Assembly (NCBI GenBank): GCA_036825615.1
Contig: DAISXY010000010.1
Span: 93,975-157,974, forward strand
DNA from: JAICXG01 sp036825615
GTDB taxonomy: Bacteria; Verrucomicrobiota; Verrucomicrobiia; Chthoniobacterales; UBA10450
DNA length: 64,000 nucleotides
Direction: 5' to 3'
The position numbers and the translations under genes are program-made. A model generated the notes under the pieces. It had not been told where the DNA came from and did no database searches. It saw only the letters and a program-made list of their open reading frames with translations. Of this stretch, positions 8,193 to 16,188 are shown in pieces (the first letter of the stretch is position 1; every line of letters starts with the position of its first letter).

Positions 8193-8771
8193 ATGATCTT
8201 TGTAAGTATCAACCCGTTTGCCCTTAAGCGCTTCTTCTTCTTCCTTCTCGCCGCCGTTGGTTTTTCCTGCATCTCCTGTTTCGGCCAGTCGATTCTCCTC
8301 AGCGTCAAAGCCACGCCCTATGACCGGCAGATGACCCGGATTCGGCCATTCCTCGTTTCCAATGACGCGCCCAGCCATCGCGATCTCTCGCTTCGCATCG
8401 TCAATTTCTGGATCGGTGATTTGCGCTCGATTCCCTATGGCTTCACCCGGGAATGGAAAACGCCGGCCGAAACCGAGTCGGGCGCACCTGCTGATTGCAA
8501 AGCAAAGGCGGTCGCCCTCTACGAACGAATGCAATCGCATGGCGCAACCAATATTCGGCTCGTGATCGGGAAACATACGAACACCAGCCGTTGCACTCAT
8601 GCCTGGGTGGAATGGGATACTGAATCCGGCAGTTATGTGCTTGATCCGACGCTCAACTGGAGCGCCCTGCCGCTGCGTCGAGTTAGCCGCAATTCGTATC
8701 TGCCTCTCTTCGCCTACGAAGGATCGAAGAAATTTCAGGCGGCACGCGCGGATCTGGTCGCGCAGAATTAA
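8193..8771 (+). CDS. Exported transglutaminase-like superfamily protein
   Basis: The 192-residue protein has a hydrophobic N-terminus (FFFFLLAAVGFSCISC) suggesting export, possibly as a lipoprotein. It has a plausible transglutaminase-like Cys-His-Asp triad: Cys in APADCKAKAVALYE (about residue 102), His in THAWVEWD (about 136) and Asp in VLDPTLNW (about 152). Many short bacterial members of this superfamily are cysteine peptidases or cross-link-processing enzymes, so the exact activity is open. The upstream 298-nt gap to the aquaporin gene holds an octamer copy at 7932 and nothing else I recognise. Confidence 0.65.
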   Translation: MIFVSINPFALKRFFFFLLAAVGFSCISCFGQSILLSVKATPYDRQMTRIRPFLVSNDAPSHRDLSLRIVNFWIGDLRSIPYGFTREWKTPAETESGAPADCKAKAVALYERMQSHGATNIRLVIGKHTNTSRCTHAWVEWDTESGSYVLDPTLNWSALPLRRVSRNSYLPLFAYEGSKKFQAARADLVAQN

Positions 8772-8921
8772 CCAGGTTAGCCCGACCGCGGGCGGGGAAA
8801 GCTTCACTATCCGGTTGCACGAATGGCAGCGCGGGTGAAGAAGGTCAATCCGGAGGCGAGATTTTGATTGCCAAGCGCGCGACGATTTTCTACCCTCCGT
8901 TTTTGTAGCTATGGAGATTAT

Positions 8922-10256
8922 ATGAAAATGTGTGCTTTGGCCTCCATCCCATCCTGCCTCCTTCTCGCCTTTGTTTCGGCTCCCCTCTCCGGTTTCGCGG
9001 CCGAGGTTGTGCTGCAAAAAGCACCGCCGCTGACCGTTCGCGAAGCGCCTGCTTACCCGCAAAATCTTGCGCGTTATCATCTCGGCGCCGAGGTCAAGGC
9101 TGCCCCGCGAAGCGTGCCGGTCTCGCAGTTGCAACTGAGCTCCAAAACCGAAGACGAAAATGCGGCAGAGGCCGCGTTGCTTTGCGACGATCCGACCACA
9201 GGTTACCAACTGTCCACGGGGTCGACGACTGTCCTGGTATCGCTCGCCAACATCGAGAACGTGGAGAGCCTTTCCTTCCAGAACGAAGGCGCGGAGGGGA
9301 CATTCGAGGTCGCCCTGTCCAACGCCGAAATGCCGGCAACTAGCCCGGAATGGCGCAACGCGGGAAATGGCTCGATCGCCGGGCGCGCGGTCGCGATCAG
9401 CGTCGGTCCCGGCGAAGCCAAATACATCCGCCTCAAGTTCGATGTGAGCAAGCCGGGCCGGATCGCCGGTCTTGGCATCTACGCCACACCAGCGCTCTCG
9501 GATTTTACCATGCCGCGACCGAGCAAGGTCAGCTTCGAAGAGACTTCGAGCGGTTTTGCCCTCATCAATTTCAACTACAGCGAGCTGCATGCGCGGGCTC
9601 GCGCTATGTATGCCTCTTCCGGGGATGTCGCCCAGGCCAACAGGATGCTCGATGACCAGCCCGCCACCTCCTATCAGTTCGCGGCGGGCGATACCACGCC
9701 GACGGCCGTAATCGATCTCGGGCAGGAGCGAACTCTTACCCGGCTTTCGGCCGTTTATGCGCCCCAGTCGGGCCAGGTCGAGTTTTACGTTCTGAACAAT
9801 TTGCCGCGTGATTGGGTAGGTGATTCCGCCGACAATTTTGGCGTCCAGCAGGTGGCGAATGTGAGCCAGCCCGCCGATCTACCGACTTCGCTTAAGATCA
9901 GCGACAAGGCCTTTGCCGGTCTGAAGCCCGTCGGATCAGTCAGCAGCGCGGGCGAGGGTCGGGCGGCGGTGGATTTTCCTGAAGTGACCGGGCGCTACGT
10001 CATGGTCAAGTGGCATCCGGCCAATGCACCGAGTGAGCCGTTCTCGATCGCGCAGGTCGCGGCATTTGGCCCGCGAAAGCGGTCGGAGTTGGCTGCCCGC
10101 GACGGCAAGGATGGGAAAGAGATTTTCGACAACAAGAACATCCCGGCACCGGCGACAGGCCCGGAACAAGCGCCACCCGAGGAAGGACCTCCTCCGGCAT
10201 TGCCACCAGTGCCGCCGTTCACCTTTATCCCGCAGGTGCCACCGACCAGCCCCTAA
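8922..10256 (+). CDS. Secreted protein with two discoidin (F5/8 type C)-like domains
   Basis: The start at 8922 follows GGAG by a good ribosome-binding distance and gives MKMCALASIPSCLLLAFVSA, a signal peptide ending at GFAAE. Two similar regions (about residues 60-190 and 210-365) have the discoidin pattern: a depleted or variable first strand (LLCDDPTTGYQLS; MLDDQPATSYQFA), a central VSLSFQ/LTRLSAVY strand and a closing strand with YIRLKFDV or GRYVMVKWHP. Such domains bind sugars or surfaces. A Pro-rich tail of about 40 residues ends the protein. The stop codon lies in CCTAACGC, directly followed by an exact CCTAACGA. Confidence 0.6.
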   Translation: MKMCALASIPSCLLLAFVSAPLSGFAAEVVLQKAPPLTVREAPAYPQNLARYHLGAEVKAAPRSVPVSQLQLSSKTEDENAAEAALLCDDPTTGYQLSTGSTTVLVSLANIENVESLSFQNEGAEGTFEVALSNAEMPATSPEWRNAGNGSIAGRAVAISVGPGEAKYIRLKFDVSKPGRIAGLGIYATPALSDFTMPRPSKVSFEETSSGFALINFNYSELHARARAMYASSGDVAQANRMLDDQPATSYQFAAGDTTPTAVIDLGQERTLTRLSAVYAPQSGQVEFYVLNNLPRDWVGDSADNFGVQQVANVSQPADLPTSLKISDKAFAGLKPVGSVSSAGEGRAAVDFPEVTGRYVMVKWHPANAPSEPFSIAQVAAFGPRKRSELAARDGKDGKEIFDNKNIPAPATGPEQAPPEEGPPPALPPVPPFTFIPQVPPTSP

Positions 10257-10282
10257 CGCCTAACGAGCTTCGATTGCGAGGG

Positions 10283-10320
10283 CCCGCCCGCCGACGCGTA
10301 ACTGTCGGTTGGGCGGGTTT
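10283..10320. terminator. Hairpin terminator between convergent genes
   Basis: CCCGCCCGCCGAC at 10283-10295 pairs with GTCGGTTGGGCGGG at 10304-10317, followed by TTT on the plus strand. It lies between the plus-strand discoidin-like gene and the minus-strand tsf and may serve both. Confidence 0.65.
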
Positions 10321-10342
10321 CGTCTTCTGGAAACGTGCTGCG

Positions 10343-10969
10343 CTATGCGCTCGCAGAGGCCGCACCGGGTTCGGCGCCAATCGGCTCGCCGACTGAATAG
10401 CGAGTGAAACGCCGAATCACGATGTTTTCGCCGATCTCCGCGATTTTCGAGGCAACGAGTTCCCGAATCGTCTGGTCGGGATCCTTGATGAAGCCCTGGT
10501 CGAGCAGACAAACCGTGCCGTAGAACTTCTCCAGTTTACCGTCGACGATTTTGGCGATGACGTTTTCCGGCTTGCCTTTCACCTGCGCAGCGTAGATCGC
10601 TCGTTCGGCCTCGACCACTTCGACCGGGACCTGATCGCGGCTGACATAAAGCGGCTGGGCCGCGGCGATGTGCAGCGTGATATCTTTCACAAACGCGCGA
10701 AAACCTTCGTTCTTCGCCACAAAATCGGTTTCACAATTGACCTCGACGAGCACACCCACCTTGCCCTGGAGATGAATGTAAGAGGCAACAATTCCTTCCT
10801 TCGTCGCCCGCGAAGATTTCTTGCTCGCGCTTGCGATGCCCTTGGTGCGGAGGAGTGTTTCCGCCTTCCCGAGATCACCACCGGTTTCGGCCAGGGCACG
10901 TTTGCAATCCATGAAGCCGGCGTTGGTTTTTTCCCGCAGCTGCTTAACGAGTTGAGGATCAATTTCCAT
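10343..10969 (-). CDS. tsf: Elongation factor Ts
   Basis: The protein begins MEIDPQLVKQLREKTNAGFM and has 208 residues, a compact EF-Ts. It has the N-terminal UBA-like domain, the TDFVAKNEGF signature (as ETDFVAKNE) that catalyses GDP release from EF-Tu, and a shortened core. An in-frame ATG at 10981 would add METT, but the ATG at 10969 has GGAAA about 9 nt upstream and gives the family start. The gene follows rpsB. pyrH and frr, often next in this operon, are absent, and the adjacent gene is convergent. Confidence 0.95.
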   Translation of the reverse strand: MEIDPQLVKQLREKTNAGFMDCKRALAETGGDLGKAETLLRTKGIASASKKSSRATKEGIVASYIHLQGKVGVLVEVNCETDFVAKNEGFRAFVKDITLHIAAAQPLYVSRDQVPVEVVEAERAIYAAQVKGKPENVIAKIVDGKLEKFYGTVCLLDQGFIKDPDQTIRELVASKIAEIGENIVIRRFTRYSVGEPIGAEPGAASASA

Positions 10970-11050
10970 TGTTGTTTCCATAAATGATTTTCATCGGGTG
11001 CGTGACCCGTCCCTTTCTTTTTCAGTGCGCACCAACGGCGCGCAAATTCG

Positions 11051-11782
11051 TTAGGCCGAAACCCCGGCCATTTCCACTTCTTCGCGCAGCCGGGCTTCGC
11101 TGCTCGCGGAGACGATCGCGTCGACCAGCTTTTGCAGCATGACGCGAATCGCCCGAATCGCATCGTCATTGCCCGGGATCGGGTAATCAATAACCTCCGG
11201 ATCGGCATTGGTATCAACAATCGCGACCGTCGGAATCCCAAGCCGGCGCGCTTCGTTGACCGCGTTTTGCTCGCGCGTCGTATCGATGATGATCAGCGCA
11301 TCGGGCAGCTGCGACATTTCGATAATGCCCTCGAGGTTGCGCCGCAGCTTGGCCGCTTCGCGATTGAGTGCGGCCAGTTCCTGTTTGCCCATTTTCTTGT
11401 AATCAGGCGAGGCTTCGATCTGCTCGATAAATTTGAGCCGGCCGATGCTTTTGCGAATCGTCGCCAGGTTGGTCAGCGTCCCGCCGAGCCAGCGCTGGTT
11501 AACGTAAAATTGTCCACAGGCAAGGGCGGCTTCCTTGACCGCTTCCTGCGCCTGTTTCTTGCAGCCGACGAAAAGAATCTTCCCGCCCCGAGCCGCGACC
11601 TCCTGCAAAAAAGCCGTCGCGCGCTGCAACTGCTTCACAGTTTCATCAAGATTGATGATGTAGATGGCATTGCGGCGCTCGAAGATGTAAGGCTTCATCT
11701 TCGGGTTCCAGCGCTTGGTCTGGTGTCCGAAATGGACGCCCGCTTCGAGCAATTCGGGCACTAATTCAACGGTGTTGGCCAT
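11051..11782 (-). CDS. rpsB: 30S ribosomal protein S2
   Basis: From MANTVELVPELLEAGVHFGH the protein has 243 residues, typical of S2. Family motifs are HQTKRWNPKMKPYIF, QRWLGGTLTN and IIDTTREQNAVNEARRLGIP. The frame extends seven codons upstream, but the ATG at 11782 gives the conserved start. It is the first gene of an rpsB-tsf pair. The stop codon TAA is part of a copy of the octamer repeat (TCGTTAGG at 11048 on the plus strand). Confidence 0.97.
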   Translation of the reverse strand: MANTVELVPELLEAGVHFGHQTKRWNPKMKPYIFERRNAIYIINLDETVKQLQRATAFLQEVAARGGKILFVGCKKQAQEAVKEAALACGQFYVNQRWLGGTLTNLATIRKSIGRLKFIEQIEASPDYKKMGKQELAALNREAAKLRRNLEGIIEMSQLPDALIIIDTTREQNAVNEARRLGIPTVAIVDTNADPEVIDYPIPGNDDAIRAIRVMLQKLVDAIVSASSEARLREEVEMAGVSA

Positions 11783-11880
11783 AGGGTAAAACGCTGGCCG
11801 CACTGGCGCAGCGGGACGGGGAAGATGCTACAGCGGCCTCACTCTGGCAACTGGCAATTTCCGCTCGCGCGACGACGCGC

Positions 11881-12372
11881 TTACCACTCCGAAGCGCTGT
11901 CGGCGATCATCTGTTGCAGCATCGGAAAACGAATCTCGCCGTAATTGAGCGCGTAGCGCAGGTCACCGCCTTTGAACACCCAGGTGGTCGGAATCCAGCT
12001 GAGGGGCAGCCCGAGAAACTGAGTAATATGGCCAGACCCGCGGGGACCCGGATCGGCCAGGATGGTTACGTTTGACTGCTGCGCGAGGTCATATTTCGCG
12101 AGCATCGCGCGCCCGTCCTCGCCGCTGTTCCAGATCGAGACGAAATAAAATTTCACCTCTGGATTGTCCTTGACCGCTTTCGTCCAGCCGCCGCTCTTGA
12201 GCTCGTGCTGACAGTTTGAACACCACGGCGCCCAGAGATGGACCACGGAAATGTTCTGGCCTTTGATCCCACCGGCGACCTGTTGTTCAGCGGGCGAGGC
12301 GCCTAAGAGCGTCGAGGCGGCACCGATCAAAGCGGCAAAGCAAGCGAACAAGTTCTTCATCATTCGCGGCAT
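11881..12372 (-). CDS. Exported thioredoxin-fold protein
   Basis: The 163-residue protein has a signal peptide (MMKNLFACFAALIGAASTLLGA) and a thioredoxin fold with the redox motif WAPWCSNC at residues 48-54 (Cys51 and Cys54). A probable cis-proline loop lies at SWIPTTWVF near residue 137. Proteins of this TlpA/ResA-like type work outside the cytoplasm in thiol-disulfide exchange, for example in cytochrome maturation, but no partner gene is nearby. It is divergent from rpsA, and the start could also be one of two ATGs 9-12 nt further in. Confidence 0.8.
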   Translation of the reverse strand: MPRMMKNLFACFAALIGAASTLLGASPAEQQVAGGIKGQNISVVHLWAPWCSNCQHELKSGGWTKAVKDNPEVKFYFVSIWNSGEDGRAMLAKYDLAQQSNVTILADPGPRGSGHITQFLGLPLSWIPTTWVFKGGDLRYALNYGEIRFPMLQQMIADSASEW

Positions 12373-12417
12373 TATCAGCCCCGGTCAGAGCGGGGGCAAA
12401 CTCCGCTTGTGCGGGAG

Positions 12418-12446
12418 TTGACCGCGCCCGAGAAAGTGGCTAGTTT
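12418..12446 (+). promoter_or_regulatory. Candidate sigma70-type promoter for rpsA
   Basis: TTGACC at 12418-12423 is followed after exactly 17 nt by TAGTTT at 12441-12446. It lies about 90 nt upstream of the rpsA start in the divergent gap. This is a pattern match only; GC-rich DNA gives chance hits. Confidence 0.4.
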
Positions 12447-12534
12447 CCTTCCCCTTTCCGCGGGAAGTGTGCGGGTGACAGTCGCCGCCGCTTTCAATCA
12501 CTGAGCCCCGCTTCGGGAGGAGATCGTACCGCTT

Positions 12535-14217
12535 ATGTTGCAAATGCAGGATTTGATGTCGAAGTCGATGCGCGATTTCAAGGAAGGCAGCATCGTTAAA
12601 GGACGTATCCTCGAGATCCGGCCCCGCGAAGTTTTGGTTGATATCGGTTACAAGTCGGAAGGGGTCATTCCCGCTTCCGAGTTTGATGATATCGAGTCGC
12701 TCGAAGTGGGCGACGAAGTCGAAGTTCTTCTCGAGCGGCTCGAGAACGAAGAGGGCATGGTCGTTCTCTCAAAGGAGAAAGCTGCCTATCGCCAAAATTG
12801 GAACAAGATCGCGCAGGTCTTCGCTGGCGACGGGCTCATCAAAGGCAAGGTCAAGTCGGTCGTCAAAGGCGGCCTCATGGTCAACATCGGGGTCGAAGCC
12901 TTTCTTCCCGCCTCGCAGATCGACATCGTCCCGCCGCGCGATCTCCAGCAGTTCGTCGGCAACACCTACGACTTCAAAATCGTCAAGATCAACGACGACC
13001 GGAAGAACGTGGTCCTGAGCCGGCGCGAGTTGATCGAGCAGGAGCGAAGCGAGAAACGCCAGAAATTCCTCGAGAGCGTGAAGGTCGGCGACACTGTCTC
13101 CGGCACAGTGAAAAACCTCACCGACTTCGGCGCCTTCATCGATCTCGGCGGCATGGACGGTCTCCTCCACATCACCGACATGACCTGGGGCCGGCTCGGC
13201 CACCCAAGCGAGTTGCTCAAGGTCGGGCAACAGCTCGACGTCCTCGTCCTCGACATCAACAAGGAGAAAGAGCGCGTCTCGTTAGGCCTGAAGCAGACCC
13301 AGAAGAATCCGTGGGACCAGATCGAGGAACGCTTCCCCGCCGGACAAAAGGTCAAAGGCAAGATTACCAATCTCGTGCCTTACGGCGCGTTCGTGGAGTT
13401 GGAGGAAGGCGTCGAAGGCCTCATCCACGTCTCCGAGCTTTCCTGGACGAAACGCATCATGCGCCCGTCCGACATTCTTACCGTCGGCCAGGAGGTCGAG
13501 GCGGTTGTGCTCGGGGTGAACAAGGAGGAACAGAAGATTTCGTTAGGCCTGCGCCAACTCGAGGCCAACCCGTGGGATGAAATCGAGAAGAAATTCACCA
13601 TCGGCAGCCGGGTCAAAGGTCACATCCGCAACATGACCGCGTATGGCGCCTTCGTGGAGCTGGAGGATGGGATCGACGGCATGATTCACGTCTCCGATCT
13701 CAGTTGGACGCGCAAAATCAATCACCCGATGGAGGTCTTCAAAAAGGGCGACGAAGTTGAGGCCGAAGTCATCGACATCGACAAAACCAACCAGCGCATC
13801 AGTCTCGGCATTAAACAACTCACCGAAGATCCGTGGAAGAACATCGACCAGAAATACAAGATCGGTGATCTGGTGAAGGGCAAAGTGACCAAGCTCGCCA
13901 GCTTCGGCGCCTTCGTGCAGTTGCAGGATGACATTGACGGCCTCGTCCATATCTCGCAGTTAAGCGAAGACCACGTCGCCAAAGTCAAAGACGTGCTTAA
14001 GGTCGGCCAGGAAGTCGAAGCCCGCGTCATCAAGGTGGATAAAGTCGAGCGCCGCATCGGCCTCTCGATCAAGGCCGCCAACTACAGCGAAGAAGAGCTG
14101 CGCCGCGAATCCGAAGCCTTCGACAGCTTCCGTCCGGGCGAAGACCTGGTCGGCTTGGAGAAAGCCTTCCAAGCCGCCGAGGAAGACTATCGCCCCGGCG
14201 AAGGCAAAAAGAAGTAG
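12535..14217 (+). CDS. rpsA: 30S ribosomal protein S1 (six S1 domains)
   Basis: The 560-residue protein has six S1 (OB-fold) RNA-binding domains. They begin near EGSIVKGRILEI, GLIKGKVKSVV, VGDTVSGTVKNL, GQKVKGKITNL, IGSRVKGHIRNM and IGDLVKGKVTKL. Domains 3-6 are the most alike. The protein recruits mRNA to the small subunit. GGGAGGAG at 12515-12522 precedes the start, and an alternative ATG lies three codons in. Two copies of the octamer TCGTTAGG (13279 and 13540) encode SLGL at equivalent places in domains 3 and 4, using TTA for leucine. A TCATCCCGAG inverted repeat follows the gene. Confidence 0.97.
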   Translation: MLQMQDLMSKSMRDFKEGSIVKGRILEIRPREVLVDIGYKSEGVIPASEFDDIESLEVGDEVEVLLERLENEEGMVVLSKEKAAYRQNWNKIAQVFAGDGLIKGKVKSVVKGGLMVNIGVEAFLPASQIDIVPPRDLQQFVGNTYDFKIVKINDDRKNVVLSRRELIEQERSEKRQKFLESVKVGDTVSGTVKNLTDFGAFIDLGGMDGLLHITDMTWGRLGHPSELLKVGQQLDVLVLDINKEKERVSLGLKQTQKNPWDQIEERFPAGQKVKGKITNLVPYGAFVELEEGVEGLIHVSELSWTKRIMRPSDILTVGQEVEAVVLGVNKEEQKISLGLRQLEANPWDEIEKKFTIGSRVKGHIRNMTAYGAFVELEDGIDGMIHVSDLSWTRKINHPMEVFKKGDEVEAEVIDIDKTNQRISLGIKQLTEDPWKNIDQKYKIGDLVKGKVTKLASFGAFVQLQDDIDGLVHISQLSEDHVAKVKDVLKVGQEVEARVIKVDKVERRIGLSIKAANYSEEELRRESEAFDSFRPGEDLVGLEKAFQAAEEDYRPGEGKKK

Positions 14218-14243
14218 CGCACTCTCAGGCGCGCGCCACCACG

Positions 14244-14372
14244 CCGTCATCCCGAGCGAAGCCGAGGGATCCCGCGGCGCAACCGACACACTCGAGTTGT
14301 CATCCGCGCCCTTGCCTTCCCGACCCTCCGCGGGATTCCTCGACTCCGCTGCGCTCCGCTCGGAATGACGGC
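14244..14372. repeat. TCATCCCGAG-type inverted repeat, copy 1
   Basis: GCCGTCATCCCGAGCG at the left end is mirrored by CGCTCGGAATGACGGC at the right end, and inner arms GAGGGATCCCGCGG and CCGCGGGATTCCTCGA also pair. It fills the gap between rpsA and the esterase gene. Confidence 0.85.
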
Positions 14373-14425
14373 GCAGGCGGGCGATCCTCATTCGACACAC
14401 GCACTTGAAAGAGCGAAACGTCTGC

Positions 14426-16180
14426 ATGCGTTTCCGCATCCGAGCACTTGTGCTCATCAGCGCGCTGACACTTTACGCCCATCATCTCGCCGCCCAGATC
14501 GCGCCCGCTTTCTCCCAGGTCATCATCTTCGGCGACAGTCTCTCTGATGACGGCAACATCCGGCACATCGCCGAGGAAGATTTTTTCGTTCCTTATCCGG
14601 GCCAGCTATTCGATTACAGCGACGGACGGTTCACGAACAGTTCCGACACCCTCCCGGCCTCCGACAAGTACGCCGGCACCTGGCACGAGCAGCTCGCTCG
14701 TACTTTCCTCGGCCTGCCCGCCGCGACTAACAGCCTCGACGGCGGCACCGATTACGCGTTCGGCGGCGCGACGACGATCGAGGGATCGAGCGAGCGGACC
14801 GTGATTGACAATCCCGAGCCGTTCTTCGGCGGCGACCTAACGATCTCGATCGATAACCTCGGCAAGCAGGTCGATGATTATCTCGCCGCGCACACTCCCG
14901 ATCCATCCGCGCTTTATATCGTCTGGGGCGGCGGGAACGACATCTTCGATAATGCGAGCTCCGATTCTGTCATTGCAACCGCGCAGCGCGTCGCCGGTTT
15001 GGTCGAGCGACTCGCCCGCGCCGGCGCTTACTACATTCTTGTCCCGAACGTTCCACCGCTCGGGCTCGTCCCGAATTACAAGGATGATCCGCTCAAAGCC
15101 GCCGCCCTCAATGTCGGCTCCGCGCAGTATCGCGCCGAATTTAACAATCAGCTCGATGCCGCCGAGAGTGAGCTTGCGTCGGAAGGAATCCAGATCGCTC
15201 TCTACCGCGACGACATTTATGGCCTCTTCTACCGGCTCGCCGCCAACCCGGAAGATGTCGGCTTCGTCAATATCAGCGATAGCTCGCAAGCCAAGGCGGT
15301 TGATCCGGACACCTATCTCTTTTGGGATGACATCCATCCAACCACCGCCGGCCATTACCAGATCGCGGCGGCTGCGTTCGATCTCCTCAACGGTGCCCCG
15401 CCGCCTGCGCAATCGGTTAACATCTCGGCCCGGCTTGCGGTTGGTACCGGCGACAACGTTCTCATCGGTGGGTTTATCGTCAGCGGCACGGAAAGCAAAC
15501 AGGTGCTCGTTAGGGGAATCGGCCCGTCGCTCGCGACCAACGGCATTCCTTCGAGCGATGCGCTCGCCGATCCAACGCTGGAACTTTACCAGGGCGGCAC
15601 CCTCATCCAGAGCAACGACAACTGGAAAGATTCTCAAGCAACCGAGATCGCCGCGACCGGGATCGCGCCACCTGACGACCTCGAGTCCGCCCTGATCGCG
15701 ACCCTCGCGCCCGGCAGTTACACCTTCATCCTGCGGGGGCACAACGGCGGCACCGGAATTGGTCTCGTCGAAGCCTACGATCTCTCGACCACGGCGCGCG
15801 CTGCGCTCGCCAACATCAGCGCCCGCGGTTTCGTCGAGTCGAATGACAATGTGCTCATCGCCGGATTCATCATCGGCGACGGCGGGAGCGATACGGTTCT
15901 GGTTAGGGCGCTCGGGCCCTCGCTGGCGAATGCAGGAGTTGCCAATCCGCTGCTCGATCCGACGCTCGACCTTTATGACGCCAACGGCTCCGTAATTCGG
16001 AGCGACGATAACTGGCGGGATTCGCAGGAGGCCCTGATCACTTCCACCGGGCTCGCGCCTAACGAGAATACGGAGGCTGCCATCATTCGGGCCCTCGGGC
16101 CTGGGCAATATACCGCTATTGTCCGGGGGAAAGGCGGCGCCAGCGGGGTGGCTTTGGTCGAGGTTTACAACCTGCGATAG
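14426..16180 (+). CDS. Secreted SGNH/GDSL esterase with two C-terminal repeat domains
   Basis: The ATG at 14426 gives a signal peptide (MRFRIRALVLISALTLYAHH). The GDSL hydrolase domain has the catalytic Ser in IIFGDSLSDDGN (about residue 37), the block III GGGNDIFDN (about 170) and the catalytic Asp/His in WDDIHPTTAGH (about 302). Two repeats of about 120 residues follow, each with DNVLI(G/A)GFI, VR(G/A)(I/L)GPSL, DPTL(E/D)LY, DNW(K/R)DSQ and a closing VEAYDL or VEVYNL. They are probably beta-sandwich modules. The protein should hydrolyse ester bonds outside the cell. Three copies of the octamer lie in the gene. A TTG start at 14405 is possible but would precede the signal. Confidence 0.85.
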   Translation: MRFRIRALVLISALTLYAHHLAAQIAPAFSQVIIFGDSLSDDGNIRHIAEEDFFVPYPGQLFDYSDGRFTNSSDTLPASDKYAGTWHEQLARTFLGLPAATNSLDGGTDYAFGGATTIEGSSERTVIDNPEPFFGGDLTISIDNLGKQVDDYLAAHTPDPSALYIVWGGGNDIFDNASSDSVIATAQRVAGLVERLARAGAYYILVPNVPPLGLVPNYKDDPLKAAALNVGSAQYRAEFNNQLDAAESELASEGIQIALYRDDIYGLFYRLAANPEDVGFVNISDSSQAKAVDPDTYLFWDDIHPTTAGHYQIAAAAFDLLNGAPPPAQSVNISARLAVGTGDNVLIGGFIVSGTESKQVLVRGIGPSLATNGIPSSDALADPTLELYQGGTLIQSNDNWKDSQATEIAATGIAPPDDLESALIATLAPGSYTFILRGHNGGTGIGLVEAYDLSTTARAALANISARGFVESNDNVLIAGFIIGDGGSDTVLVRALGPSLANAGVANPLLDPTLDLYDANGSVIRSDDNWRDSQEALITSTGLAPNENTEAAIIRALGPGQYTAIVRGKGGASGVALVEVYNLR

Positions 16181-16188
16181 ATTGGCGC

